A stretch of DNA of 64,000 bases from Ahaetulla prasina (lineage: Eukaryota; Chordata; Lepidosauria; Squamata; Colubridae): positions 106,046,554 to 106,110,553 of the forward strand of contig NC_080539.1 in the NCBI RefSeq assembly GCF_028640845.1, in the 5' to 3' direction. The first letter of the stretch is position 1, and each line of letters starts with the position of its first letter. This document shows positions 1-11,896 of the stretch, in pieces. Made by a program: the position numbers and the translations under genes. The notes under the pieces were generated by a model. It searched no databases and was not told the origin of the DNA. It was given only the letters and a program-made list of their open reading frames with translations.

Positions 1-1074
1 AAAATCTGATAATTGGCTTAGTGGATTTAAAAAAAAGAGAGAGAGAAATAATCACATACTGTCTAACCTTTGTTCATGGTTACTGGTACTGGTGATATTA
101 GAAACATGAGAACTGTCAGTAATGTCTCCTAATGAATTCTTCCTGGAGAACAAACTGAAGGAATTGAAGAGTCCATGAGTATTGTACACTCAACAATATA
201 ATGCAATTTTTTAAAGAGTTCTCAAGAATACTGAACGATGATGGACGGCTGAAAGTCCACGTTATGTTATTGCAAATTGCTGGATCTATAGTACCGTAGT
301 AACCAGCAATAAGGGAAGGGATTTATGATTGTGATGCAGTTTGATATTGGAATGTGACCATTCTACTCCCCTGGAAAGGTTGATCGAATAATATCAGAGA
401 AGGTTCTCACACACAGGTCTTATTGTCTCTGAATTATAGAGAGCAGGTGATAAAATAAATGAATTATTTATTTAAATAAAATTACGCAGAAAGAAAAATT
501 TAAAAATTTAAAAGCTAAGATTAAATTTACTATTCCTACCTATTTAGAAGTTTTTTTTAAAAAAAAAAGTTTACATAATTTCTAATATTTTTCAATTTTT
601 TTTCCTCAGCATTGAGTCTTTTTTCCTTTGAAAGCTTACAGTTTATGTGTTTTTATCCATCAGGTTTTTCATACATAAAGCAAGATAAAAAGAAATTATT
701 AAGCAAACATTCATATAAAGACCAGGGTTCTTCTATTTCATTTAAAAATGTATCAGACTGGTGCTTAATTGTAGTCAGTTATTAATGGCATATTGCTTTT
801 GAAGGCAGGGGGCTCCATTTTCAAACCATTGTTAACAATATTTTTACTTTTATAGGATTACTAAATATATTGAGTTTCTCTCACTGAACCTTTTCCAGAA
901 AATGATTGAGTGAGTGAGGATGAATTAATTGATACTTCATCATAATTCCAATAATTTTAGCTTGCTTTTCCACATCTTGTCAGTTGAACTATTAGACTTC
1001 CTTATCTTCCTTATCATATTTTATTATGAATCTGTTATGGTTCATAATAAAAGACAATATTTCAATTAATACAA
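1..1074. other. Unassigned AT-rich DNA
   Basis: I see no gene, convincing exon or recognisable repeat here. The sequence is AT-rich with short homopolymer runs. Confidence 0.5.
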
Positions 1075-1318
1075 GGAGCCGAGGTGGCGCAGTGGTTAGA
1101 GTGCAGCACTGCAGGCTACTTCAGCTGACTGCTAGCTGCAGTTCGGCAGTTCAAATCTCACCAGTTCAAGGTTGACTCAGGCTTCCATCCTTCCAGGGTC
1201 AGTAAAATGAGGACCCAGATTGTTGGGGACAATATGCTGACTCTGTAAACCACTTAGAGAGGGTTGTAAAAGCACTATCAAGCGGTATATAAGTCTAAAT
1301 GCTATTGCTATTGCTAAT
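1075..1318 (+). mobile_element. tRNA-derived SINE, Sauria-type
   Basis: A tRNA-like head (GGTGGCGCAGTGGTTAGAG, then GGCAGTTCAAATCTCACC, matching A- and B-box regions) is followed by an unrelated body and the tail GCGGTATATAAGTCTAAATG with TGCTAT repeats. That tail is shared by Bov-B (RTE) LINEs, which are known to mobilise Sauria SINEs in squamates. A polymerase III transcript copied by Bov-B is therefore inferred. No clean target duplication is visible. Confidence 0.75.
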
Positions 1319-1405
1319 ATTTCTTAAAGATAGGTAGCCACTTCTTTTTTTATTTTTTTTTTATTTTATTTTTTTGCAACAAACAAACAAAAAGAAAATA
1401 CATTA

Positions 1406-4400
1406 TTACACCCTTGTGCTATACATAAAAGGAAGATTTGGGTCTTCGGATATATCCTCATGATTGCCAAAATCCACGTTCTCGAGGTACAGGTACTGAA
1501 GCGTCCAATGTTCCAAGCGCAAAGTCCACAAATGGTTTCCAAGTCTTCCAGAAAATATCTTCTTTATACACACCACTTCTAATTTTAATATCACATGTCA
1601 TTTTATCATTTAAAGCTAATTTCCACATTTCAGAATTCCACTCTTCTATTCTAAAAATCACATCTAGTTTCCAATATCTAGCTATTATAATTCTACCTAT
1701 TATAATCATAATTCTAATCAATTCTTTTCATATTTTGTTAATTCTATTTCCTTAATTACCAACAATAATATAGTTTCCACTCTCAATGTTATTACTTTCC
1801 CCATCATTTCAAATATCATTTTCTCCAATTGTTGCCAAAACTTTTAACCTTATCACAATTATACCACATATGTTCATAAGTCCCCAATTCCATCTCACAT
1901 CTCCAACATTTTTACTAATTTTTTATCCATTTGTGACAATCTTACTGAGTCAAATACCATTTCCAAACAACTTTATAATTGTGCTCTTTAATCCTTATAG
2001 ATAAAGTTCTCATAATTCTACTCTTCCAATTCACATTCCAATCTGATTCTGGTATTTCAATATTAAGATCTTTTTCCCAATTTGTCCTCATCACTCTTTG
2101 TAATTTTTCATCAGAATTTATAATCTTATAAACCCTACTAACGAGTCCCTTTAGCCCAATTTCATCTTTCATAATCCGAGATACTAAATATTCAAATTCA
2201 GTTTCACATCTATTTATCGAATAATTTTCCTTTAGTTTTTTTGTCCATTTTTCTATCTGTATTTTTCAAACCAACTTAACCCTAATTTTTCAATAATTTC
2301 TTTATTCCTCCTTTCATTTCCATAACTTTTATCCAATCTCTAATAATTTCTATATTTTCCTCTTTAATCACTTCATTACGTTTTATATTATTTTTAATCG
2401 CCAAATTCAGTTGTCTCCCCAAAAGATTATATCCGGAGTTAAAATTTTAACAAATTTGTTCCACATTTTACTTAATCCCTTTAACCAATAACTTCTACTT
2501 ACACATTTTAAATTTGCTTTATCTAAAACCACCTTGATCCAAATTTCTCTATATCCCTTAACTCTAAATCTCTCCAATAATTATCTTCACCTTTAAGTAT
2601 TTTTACCACTATCCGGATACCATACGCACAGTAATAATTAAATAATTTGGGGATTCCTAATCCACCTTCCTTTTGATTTTGATACCACATTTTCTTCACT
2701 AATCTGGGTCTTTTGCCACCATTGCAAAATTTATCCAGTTTTTCTGATATCCTTCAATATCTTTCTCTGTCAGATTTAGTGGTAGCATCTCGAATAAAAA
2801 GTTGAACTTGGGCAGCAACATCATCTTACACATTGCAATTCTACCAAACCAAGACAACTTTAAAATTTTATATTTATCTATCTTCTTCTCAATTTCGTTA
2901 ATCACCACATCATAATTAAGTTTTTCAATTCTTTAACCTTAAGTGAAAGCACTATACCCAAATATTTCAATGTGTTTTAATCCTTATCCCAAATTGCTCT
3001 TGCATATTCTCAGACTCATTACCATTACTATCCATCAATAATTCTGACTTTGACCAATTTACTTTCAATCCTGTCATTTCTTCAAATTCTATCAAATGCT
3101 TATATATCTTTTCAAATCTTTCTCTACATTTTCAAAATAATTAAAGTATCATCCGCATACAAATTTATCTTATACCCTTATATCCTTCTAATTCTTCATC
3201 TTTTCTATCATTTTGTCAATATTTCCATAGCCAATAAAAATAATGTTGGGGACAGGGACATCCTTGTCTCGTACCAGCTTCTAATTTTATCTCTTCAGTT
3301 AATATTCCATTCACCTTCACTCTTGCACTGCTCTTTTGGTACAATTTTGAAATAACATGTATAAACTTATTACCAAAGCCTAAAGCCTCCACAATTACTT
3401 TAATTGTTTCCCATTGTACAGAATCAAAAGCTTTAAAATATCCAATGATACTATACCAATTTTATCACCATTATATTCAGCTACATCTATAATATTTAAT
3501 ACTCTTCTAACAATATCACTCATGTATCTACCCTTCACAAACCTACTTGATTATAACTTATATATCTATCTATAAATCTATTTAATCTATTACTTATAAT
3601 AGCAGTAAATATTTTTGCATCCTGATTAATTAAAGAAATGGGCCGATAGGACTCAATCCTTTCTAAATCTTTATCTGGTTTAGGAATTAGGATATCACCG
3701 TTCTATTCCATGACGAAGGTACTTCCCACCATGTAATATTCCATTGAATAATTTTTGCAGTCTTGGTATTATTAATTCTTTAAATTCTTTATAAAACTCA
3801 ACAGGTAATCCATCCTCACCTGGAGCTTTCCCTAATTTTAATTTTTGTATTATTCCATTAATCTCATCTTGTGTTATATCTTCTTCCATCAATTCCTTAT
3901 ATGTTTGATCAATTTTCACCACATACTTTTCTAAATAGCTTTGCAATTTTCCCCGATTAATTGGTTTCTTTGAATATAGATTCTGAAAAAGTTTCTAACC
4001 ACTTCACATTTCTCTAATTTTATAACATCTTATACCTCTATCATCTATCAAAACTCCAATTTCTCTCTTCTCTCTTTTATCTTTCGCCATCTTTGCCAAT
4101 AATTTAGAATTTCTATTACTAAATTCAAAAATTCCTATTTAAAAATCTCAAATTTCTTTTACTAACTCTGTATCTTCTTCTATCATTTTATTTCTTAACA
4201 TATTAAGCTCCTGAAGAATTTTTTTTCTTTAGTAAGCAAAATTGATTTTCCAATTCTTTAATCTGATTTTATCTCTTTCCATTTTAATTTTATAATTTTT
4301 ATATTTCCTACTTGATAATTTAATACTCTCCTCTAAACACCGCTTTCATCGCATCCCAAACAATTTCAAATTTAACCTCCCGTTATCATTTAATCTCCAA

Positions 4401-5195
4401 CTTTCCTCCAATTTTTAAGTATCCATTTTTATCCTTTTCATTTTATACAATTTCTCGTCATATCTCCAATAGCTTCTTTTTCTCAAAATTAAAATCTAAG
4501 TCCACCATAACTTCTGCATGATCAGAATCTTTAAAAATTCCACATCTACCTTATCCACATTATTCAACAAATCTTTAGAAAGAAAAATATAATCAATTCT
4601 AGAATATGTATTATATATCTTAGAAAAAAGTGTATACTCTCTCAATTCCTTTAACCTCTCTCCACACATCAACCACGCCGTTTCGAAGCATCCACATATT
4701 TAAAATCCCCATTTTATTTGCTCCTCCACAGCGGGTGGGATTAGTACTGTCTATTTTATCTCTGATTAAATTAAAATCCCCAGCCACAATTACTTTCCCT
4801 ACACTTTCATTCTCCAAAATTTTTGTTATTTTTCAAGCAATTCTCTTTGTTTTCATTCGTAAATATAAATTAACAAGTGTCACTTTTTCCTCATTAAGAT
4901 TTCCAACAATTATTACATATCTTCCATCCTCATCCAAAATTACCTTATGTTTCTCAAAGTACACCCTATCTGATATCAGTGTTGCAACTCCTCTAGCTTT
5001 TGAAGTTCCAAATGCTTTTTCATATATTTGCATACCTTTTATATACATTCTATTTGAATCTTCAGATTTCTGATGGGTTTCTTGTAAAAATAAAATGTCT
5101 GGTAAATCCCTTTTAATCTTAAGCTCCAATCTTCTTCTTTTAATCTGATTCCCTGTACCCTTCACATTCCATGACATTATTTTTATAACTCCCAT
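1406..5195 (-). pseudogene. L1 ORF2 remnant (endonuclease and reverse transcriptase)
   Basis: The frame opens at 5195 with IMSWNVKGTG and continues with DILFLQETH, the N-terminal apurinic-type endonuclease. AGDFNLI at about 4785 is its catalytic GDFN region. LGKAPGEDGLPVEFYKEF near 3830 is the start of the reverse transcriptase domain. On the minus strand 3148-3159 encodes YADD, the polymerase catalytic motif. The C-terminal end is near 1406. Total length (about 1260 codons) matches L1 ORF2. The reading frame changes many times, so this is a decayed pseudogene. In a live element the protein nicks target DNA and copies the RNA in place. Confidence 0.85.
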
Positions 5196-5426
5196 TTAAA
5201 ATATAAATTTTTTAATCCTATCCCCGCATCTTCCTTTCTGTGCCCCCCCCCACCCCACATTAAACTACCATATAAACAACAATAAGCAAACAGAAAAAAA
5301 AACAAAAAAAAACAAACAATAAAATACAAACAATCTTCTTCCCCCACATCCTCATCGGTTTCGCCTCTATAAAGAGAATGGGGGAGAGGGGACGTGCCAA
5401 TGCCCGGGGCACTTCTTTCGGGCTGT

Positions 5427-6450
5427 CTATTTGAATTCATCACTCAAAAAAAAAGATAGCGATGACCCGCATTCAGCTTCATATTTTCCAAGACTCTTAT
5501 CTGCTTCTTCTCCTACTGTATCCTCACGACTCTTCTTCTGTTCAACCAACACAGGTGATATTTCTTTCCTCTTTAACCCTTTAGAGTCTTGCCCTCCAAT
5601 AGCCCCTTTTTCTTCTTCTGAGATTGATGTTTCCACGTATGTTCCACCCATCTGAAGCATTTGATCTTTTATCTCCATTAAATCCTCCATCTCAATCAGT
5701 CCAAGCTCCGTAAATATAATAATGCATCTATATCTGGGGTGATTGTACGCATCCTTCCTTTATAAAAAATTTCAATTGTTGTGGTGGCCTCAATTGTATT
5801 TAATTCCATTATCTCTCAAAACTTTTGTAATTGGTTTTAAAACATCTCCATGCCCTTTCTTCTCTTGATATATCCGGGAAGACTTGAATAGTCTTCCCTT
5901 CAAACTTCAAAGCATCTCCCAACTCTCTTAACTTGGCCATAACTTCCAACTTATCACCAAGATTTGCGAACCTGACAAGCACATTCCTGTTAGAACCATT
6001 TTGCCTTCTATATCCAATTCTAAAACGCTTGCCAGGTCTGCTATTGTGAACGTAAGTTGCGTATCCAAATCATTAATCCATTTCAAAACCCGCTGTTTCA
6101 ATTTATCTTCCCTTTCTTCCGAGATTCCTCTAATAACAAAATTATATTTCCTCATCTCTTCTTCCAAAAGACAAATTCTCTTATCTTGCTGCTCATTTTA
6201 TAAAATATTTTGCCAATTTGCCGATCTACTTTTGCCTCATGCACATGCAGCTGCTCCATTTCATCTTTAATCATTGTCATTTCCTCTTTTGTTTAGCAAA
6301 GTTATCATTCATATCTTGCTTTAAATTTTGCACTTCGGATGTCAGTTTAAATGTCAAATTATCTATACGCTCTGATAGTGCTGCTATTTTTTCCCCAATT
6401 TTATTTAAAGCTGCAGCAATTTGCTGCGTTTCTGAAAGTTGTTGAGTCAT
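5427..6450 (-). pseudogene. L1 ORF1 remnant (RNA-binding chaperone)
   Basis: Three open pieces in different frames add up to about 340 codons, the usual size of vertebrate L1 ORF1p. The first, starting near 6450 with MTQQLSETQQ, is rich in heptad-like K/E/L and fits the trimerising coiled coil. The middle piece (6167-5928) holds YNFVIRGISEE, close to the conserved RRM-domain motif of ORF1p. The last (5690-5427) is a charged C-terminal part. In an active L1 this protein coats the element RNA in the cytoplasm. Frameshifts and stops separate the pieces here. It lies upstream of ORF2 with a gap of about 230 bases. Confidence 0.75.
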
Positions 6451-7261
6451 TTTGAAAAAAAAAAACCAAAAATTTCTCAAACTGGGATTCCAATTTTCAA
6501 AGAGTCTTAGTGAAGATCAAAGGACAGCAGTCAAACCAATTTTACAGAGGGTCTTGATGAAGATCAAGGGACGACAATCTTTAATTGAAGCGAAACGCTT
6601 ATTTGCACTCGTTAGTAGCTTATCAGTAACTTATGAGTCATATTCACTCCACAAAGAAACACAATTACCTCACAGCTTAATCAGCGCCATTTTTTCTCCA
6701 CGTCGGCAGAGAAAAAAAAAAAAACCAGCTTGAACTTCAAAACAAAGTCCTTTTTTTGTTTTCTGTAATATAAACAAGCTATTAATTTCCTCTCAAAAGA
6801 AAAATAATTAAAAAAAAATTATCCACCTAATAAAAGCTTCTTCAGCCAGTCAGCCAGTCAGTCCAGCACAAAAGATCGATCTCTTCAATTAAAATTCTTC
6901 TCATTAGCAAATTCAGTCTTTGATATTCCTTAGCCTCAGCATTTAACACAGAACACGATAATTATAATAAGGAAAGCAAAAGACAGCAGTTTATTCCAAA
7001 CTCATTGTATCTGCCAGTTCGGTCATCCCACGCAGTAAAAACTCCTTAATTCAAGCAGTTTCAGATGACCTACCAGTTTTAAATTCAGTCTGCTGGGCTA
7101 TTAACACTTCCACTTCATGATTTATTAACTTTCATCCATAACGGTGCATTCCAAACAGCATTAATCCTCATAAATCTTCATTATTAAGCCCTGTGAAGTG
7201 AAGGAAAGGTCCTTACCCCACCACGGTCATGGCCACGCCCCCGATAGGTAGCCACTTCTTT

Positions 7262-7589
7262 CAGGGAAACGTAAATTTTCTTCAGTTTGTCAAAATCAGA
7301 TGTCCAAGAAATCTACTACATTTTAAAGAGTATTACCACATGTGACAGGTATCAACTGTTCATGAATTATGAAATCACATAATTAAAAATGTATTCAGTA
7401 TGCCTTACACTGTCAAGGGGAGAAATGCCTGAAAAAACCCCAATGTATGCCATGTAATATACATAATAGTGTGAATAAAAACAGCTATTCCTTGCAATAT
7501 TCTCCGTATTCTCTGCAAAGTTGTAAAGCCTGTTAAATAATACTGAGTTGTGTCACACACTTCCACCTTTGGATGCCACATGTAAAGAC
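7262..7589. other. Unassigned sequence between L1 and a LINE fragment
   Basis: No coding evidence or recognisable repeat was found in this stretch of about 330 bases. Confidence 0.4.
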
Positions 7590-7790
7590 CTAGAGAAGAC
7601 TTTAATGCTGGGAAAGGTAAAAAGGAGAAGGAGAAGGAGTAGTAGGAGAAGAGCAAGCAGGTGGATGGACTCATTTACAGCACAAATGTATTCACCAGGT
7701 TAGGGGCAGATCTTCATGGAGAAAATCTTCTTATGTGGTTGCTAAGAATGGATAATGATATTGGCACATAATCAATCAATCAATTATCCT
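7590..7790 (+). mobile_element. LINE 3'-end fragment (RWMD motif)
   Basis: One frame reads RRASRWMDSFTAQ, resembling the C-terminal end of some LINE polyproteins, where an RGRP/RRWxD motif precedes a short tail. The sequence ends in CAATCAATCAAT repeats, as a LINE 3' tail would. A related copy lies at 56365-56565. The exact LINE clade is not clear to me. Confidence 0.5.
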
Positions 7791-7847
7791 CTCTGCTACA
7801 GTAGGAGTGGATTCCAATTTAAATTATTAATAAGAACAATTATGCGT

Positions 7848-7937
7848 CACGCTCTGGCCACGCCCACCCCAGCTCCACAAAGGGAAAAACGTTGCGATAC
7901 GTCACGTGACTGCAAGGTGACACCACAAGTTTGACAC
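7848..7937 (-). mobile_element. hAT-like MITE fragment (GGGGTGTCAAACTT family)
   Basis: The right end reads AAGTTTGACACCCATG, the complement of the CAGGGGTGTCAAACTT terminus seen at 9434. The interior (GTCACGTGA, CCACGCCCACC) matches the 9434 copy in reverse orientation. The other terminus is missing, so this copy is truncated. Confidence 0.6.
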
Positions 7938-9433
7938 CCATGATACACCACACTATACATTCACTTTCTTGTTACACAAATTTCTAGCTTCAGAGATAGA
8001 ACTCATTGCAAACAGGTTATAAATGGGCTGTTTTATGAATGAATGCTGCCACCTTATGGTAAAAGATATAAATGGAAGTGTGAATAATTGTTCAATCTCA
8101 GCAGAAGGCATTTCAAAATCAATTTTTTTAAAAAATTCAGCTGGATTGTGAAATTTTTCACATGGGAGCGGGAATTGTAAAATAACTGTAGTTATGTGAA
8201 TGCAGTTAGTATAAAAAAAAAATAAACAGTTTGATCTCATAGTTCAGCAACATACCAGATATTTTGATTTCTGGGAAAAGCCATTCCCAGGTTAATATTT
8301 TATGTTTCAAAAGCTGCAGAAATGCTTTAATAGAATAGTCAAATTAATATCACCCCGTTGTTGAATGGGGAACTGGGCCTCTCACCCTTTAGCACTATCT
8401 TAATTTTTGACTATTTAATTTCTAGATTTCTGAGACAACTTATGCCTATTCCCACATACCGTTACATTGCCAGCTTGCACCACAATGTCTAATGCAAGAA
8501 TGTAAGCTGCAGCTTTTCAATAATTATGTTATTAGACATGAGACTTCATTTATCCCCTAGCTCCCCTTGGAGTTGCTCATGCTGATAGGCTTAAACTCTC
8601 CCCTTTAGCCTGTTTGATTTTTTTCTCCCCTTTTCTTTTCCCCTACACAAGGAAAGAAAGTTCAGAGATGCCCGCTTTTGATCACAGCATGTTACTTCCT
8701 TAATAAATCACCCTTGTCCTTTTAGCCTTTATGTGTCTGATTCTAGATAGTTTTAATTGGCTTCTTCGTGCTCCCCCCAGTGAGCCCATATTCGTAATTC
8801 TATTTAAGAAGTCATAACAATTTAAACTGTCTGAGGTTATGTGAGGTTGATATATTGTTGTTTGGTTAAATTGTCACAGTTGAACTTGACTGTTTTAATT
8901 ATGTTTACTATCCGATCTAATCTCCAGGATGCAATTACACTGATTAACCACCCCCCATCCCACCCCACCCCCCCACCAGCCACATTCTTGCACCACGTTC
9001 TTGAAAATTTCCTTTTTTACTGAAACGTTGTGTCTCCCCTGCAGGGAGGGAACCTCATGGTGCTCACAACATAGCTGTCCTCAAAGTAAGTACTGCATAG
9101 AATTTAAAGTGAGAAGTACAAGCAACAATATGAAATAATAGCCCTGTGTTTTTTGCAGACAAGAAGGAAAAGAATAGGGAGCAGAGGGAGAAGTCCATTC
9201 CGACGGCATGAATTAGCTGGAACATTGCTAATTTGGAAATACCCATTATATTTCTATATAAATGGGTGAATGAACGATAGGAGTGCTGGTATCCATGTAT
9301 TCAAGTCTTCTTATGTGTGAGGGAGAATTGACAGAGGATGACAATATGTAATGGTGATAAAGTTAAGCGTCAGAAAGAGATTCAGCAGAGAGAAAGCTCA
9401 TAAAAGTTGTGACTTGCTTCTGATCTTTTAACC
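7938..9433. other. Mostly unassigned; possible old LTR-like piece
   Basis: No gene is assigned. At about 8490-8780 a pyrimidine-rich stretch with TTAATAAATCACC followed by GTGCTCCCCCCAGTGAGC looks loosely like the end of an LTR with a polyadenylation signal. No paired repeat or target duplication was found, so I leave it unclassified. A possible plus-strand exon at 9045-9085 is listed as a finding. Confidence 0.3.
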
Positions 9434-9552
9434 CAGGGGTGTCAAACTTGATCACGTCACGTATCGAGATGTTTTTTGCCTTTGCTGAGCCAGGGTGGGT
9501 GCGGCCTTTGCATGACGCATCTGGCCTACAGGCCACCAGTTTGACAGGCCTG
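9434..9552 (+). mobile_element. hAT-like MITE (GGGGTGTCAAACTT family)
   Basis: The element starts CAGGGGTGTCAAACTT and ends AGTTTGACAGGCCTG, an inverted pair. The 8 bases TTTTAACC occur directly on both sides (9426-9433 and 9553-9560). Eight-base duplications and CAG-type ends are typical of hAT transposons. The element is 119 bp and has no coding capacity. Confidence 0.85.
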
Positions 9553-9592
9553 TTTTAACCTAACCTAATTAATCAATGGGCTTGATCTCGGG

Positions 9593-9721
9593 CAGGGGTC
9601 TCCAACCTTGGCAGCTTGAAGACTTGTGGACTTCAACTCCCAGAATTCCTCAGGCAGCAAAGCTGGCTGAGGAATTCTGGGAGTCCACAAGTCTTCAAGT
9701 TGCCAAGGTTGGAGACCCCTG
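9593..9721. mobile_element. Foldback hAT-like MITE
   Basis: The two halves are reverse complements over nearly the whole 129 bp, from CAGGGGTCTCCAACCTTGG at the left to its complement at the right, with a short loop near GGCAGCAAAGCTGGCTG. Flanks are ATCTCGGG (9585-9592) and ATCTAGGG (9722-9729), 7 of 8 identical. A transcript would fold into one long hairpin. An older relative lies at 20504-20627. Confidence 0.85.
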
Positions 9722-9729
9722 ATCTAGGG

Positions 9730-10399
9730 CCAAAGTGTTTAGGAAGCCTAGCAGAAGGAGTATCTCAATTTCTAATTTGATGCTCAATTCTATAAGTAAG
9801 AGAAAAATCCATTGTTTTAGAAAGTATCTATTAACTATTGGGCACATTGTTCACAAATCCTGAAAGTGGATATGTTTTGATGCTAAGTAACATGAAAAAT
9901 ATTTATATTTCCCACCCTGACCCAAATTTAGGAAAAAAAATATTTACTCACTAGTACTCCTTGTGGGAACCTGCAACAGGGAACTTTATGTACTCTGAGT
10001 GGTTTGAAATGACCAATCAGGTTGCCATGGTATCTTCCGCTTAGACATTTGAGTGTTTAATTTTCCTTCAGACATTCTTATTTTCCTAGTACAGTGATAT
10101 TTTGAAATGAAGAGCAAAACTCAATATTATTTCTTTTCCATTTATGCTATAATTGTCCCCATCAGGAATTCAAAAGCACTGCAAATTTATTCCCTGGAGC
10201 CTATACAAGAATCTGATCAACTAATGGTCAAGGCAAATGGGGACAGATAAGAATAAGCAGACGTCAAGAGGGGTGGGGGCTGGACTTAGGTATCTTTTAG
10301 GATCATAGGGACTCCAGAGTAAGGATAGTTTGACTCGGCCCTCAGCCTCTGCCTGATCGTCTCCTACAATAATATACAAAAGAAATAGAAATATCAGTG
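9730..10399. other. Unassigned sequence
   Basis: No reading frame, exon with good splice sites or recognisable repeat was found. Confidence 0.4.
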
Positions 10400-10490
10400 A
10401 AAGTGTGGTTGTAACTGTATTTTTTTTTATTTGTAAACTACCCAGTCACTTAGGTGATATGGGTGGTATAGAAATTTGATAAATAAAAAA
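10400..10490 (+). mobile_element. LINE 3'-end fragment (L2/CR1-like)
   Basis: TTGTAAACTACCCAGTCACTTAGGTG, then ATGGGTGGTATAGAAATTTG and AATAAA, matches the conserved stem-forming 3' end of reptile L2/CR1 LINEs (accurate form ending GGGCGGTATAGAAATT). Only about 90 bases remain. Confidence 0.6.
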
Positions 10491-10713
10491 TGTATACATA
10501 GTTTAAAAATGGAACTTTGAATACATAGCTGTGACCATCAAGATTAGTCCGGGATACCCCTGGGAAATACACACACTTACTGTATACAACATGTCCTAAA
10601 AAGAATTATTAAAAGATAAATATGTAAAAGTCATTCAGCTTTTGCACAAGGTAAATTTTGCTCCTGTGGAATCATATCGATCCATCTTTATGTTTATAAA
10701 GAACTGTTCAAAG

Positions 10714-10953
10714 CAGTAGTGGGTTTCAACATTTTTTACTATCGGTTCTGTGGGTGTGACGTGGCTTTGTGGACGTGGCAGGGGAAGGATACTGCAAAAT
10801 CCCCATTTCCTCCCGATCAGCTGGGACTCGGGAGGCAGAGAATAGATGGGGGTGGGTCCAGTCAGAGGTGGTATTTACCAGTTCTCCAAACTACTCAAAA
10901 TTTCCACTACCGGTTCTCCAGAACTGGTCAGAACCTGCTGAAACCCACCTCTG
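10714..10953. mobile_element. hAT-like MITE (CAGTAGTGGGTTTC family)
   Basis: Ends are CAGTAGTGGGTTTCAAC and GAAACCCACCTCTG. Perfect 8-base duplications GTTCAAAG flank it (10706-10713, 10954-10961). Inside are ACTATCGGTTCTGTGGG and a second CTACCGGTTCTCCAGAACTGG block. The 240-bp element is non-coding. Confidence 0.85.
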
Positions 10954-10961
10954 GTTCAAAG

Positions 10962-11749
10962 GCTGAAAATGAACATCTTATTTGCATTCCTGGGTAACAA
11001 CGTTCAAATAAGTAGACACTTTTTATCATCTTGTTACAGGATGAGCTTTGATCTATTTAAATGTGAATGCCAGCTTTGTGGAGAGAAAAATGAAAAAAGT
11101 GGAAGATTCTAAGTCAGACCAAGGTGGGCAGATCAGGCATATCAGGCCATAGATAAGCTGTCTCTTATAGGTAACAAAACAAGGTAGTTTCTTGGTCTCA
11201 ATGCATCTACATTTATGGTGTGTGTGAGTGTATGTACAATTAGTAGTAGTTAAATTTAAATCCACTCTGAACCCTGCCCTGTATCAGTTCCCAATTTAAA
11301 TTTGGAATATGCATTGGGTCCACAAGAAATTCAAATAATTGGGATAGATCTGGATAATGTGGCATACAATGCAACGTTACCAAAGAAAAGAACAAGTGGT
11401 CTAATGTATCCTATTATAATCCAGATGTCAACTCTGGAGTGAACCTGGCTGAGGCCATCTTGGAGGCTTCAGGGTTGCCACACAACAGAGAAAAGGGGGA
11501 AATAGCTAGATAGGGGTATGATAGCTAAAACAATAAAGTTTTCTTGTGGGAACTAAGGACATTCTCACAGGTGGCTGGCCAAAGGAGGAATGAAGTAACC
11601 AAGCAACTGGCCAGCAACTGGATTGGACAGCGTGACCTGGGGGAAAGGGGAAACTTTTACTTTTTAATTAGGTGAAAGCCGCAGGAGTTGGTTTTTACCA
11701 GTTGTGCCAATATGATGTTTCCGATGAATTGTACTTTTGAGGAATTCAC
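10962..11749. other. Intronic or intergenic sequence, part possibly repeat
   Basis: No gene is assigned. About 11440-11660 has a CCAAT-like ATTGGACAGCG and an AATAAAG signal and may be a piece of an LTR or other repeat, but no ends could be fixed. If the minus-strand exon at 11750-11896 is real, this is the intron 3' of it. Confidence 0.3.
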
Positions 11750-11896
11750 CTGACTCAGAGTTTTCCTTTCTATGGGTACATTACTTGGAACGTTGACATC
11801 AAGCTGACTCTTAACACCAAAAGCTTCAAAGAATTCTAACTCTTGATCAATTGTTCCAGAGCTCAACAGAGCATGTTGCAAGTGACAATGATATTC
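11750..11896 (-). CDS. Predicted internal coding exon, unknown gene
   Basis: On the minus strand a strong acceptor (pyrimidine-rich TTGTTCCTTTGTGGGTCTTTCAG) ends at 11897, and a strong donor (GAGTCAG then GTGAAT) begins at 11749. The 147 bases between are open in one frame only, 49 codons, phase 0 to 0. The peptide starts EYHCHLQHALL, includes TIDQELEFFEAFGVKSQL, and ends ERKTLSQ. It looks like protein rather than translated repeat, but I do not recognise it. It is the most convincing and most 3' member of a series of minus-strand exon candidates, so it probably belongs to a large gene whose introns hold the transposons. The pairing of both sites with the only open frame is seen; gene membership is inferred. 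Confidence 0.6.

Larger units (their letters stand above)
1329..7261 (-). mobile_element. Full-length L1 LINE with 19-bp target site duplication
   Basis: The element proper is about 1348-7242 and reads on the minus strand. The same 19 bases, GATAGGTAGCCACTTCTTT, occur at 1329-1347 and 7243-7261 and mark the target duplication. A T-run just after the left copy is the poly(A) tail seen from the other strand. From the right come a roughly 0.8-kb 5' region, an ORF1 remnant, an ORF2 remnant and a short 3' region. At about 5.9 kb the copy is full length, but both reading frames are broken by many stops and frameshifts, so it cannot move on its own. The intact duplication shows one insertion event without later deletion at the ends. 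Confidence 0.9.

Noticed and set aside
1438..2004. Plus-strand Ile/Leu/Ser-rich frames
   Set aside because: Antisense of L1 ORF2.
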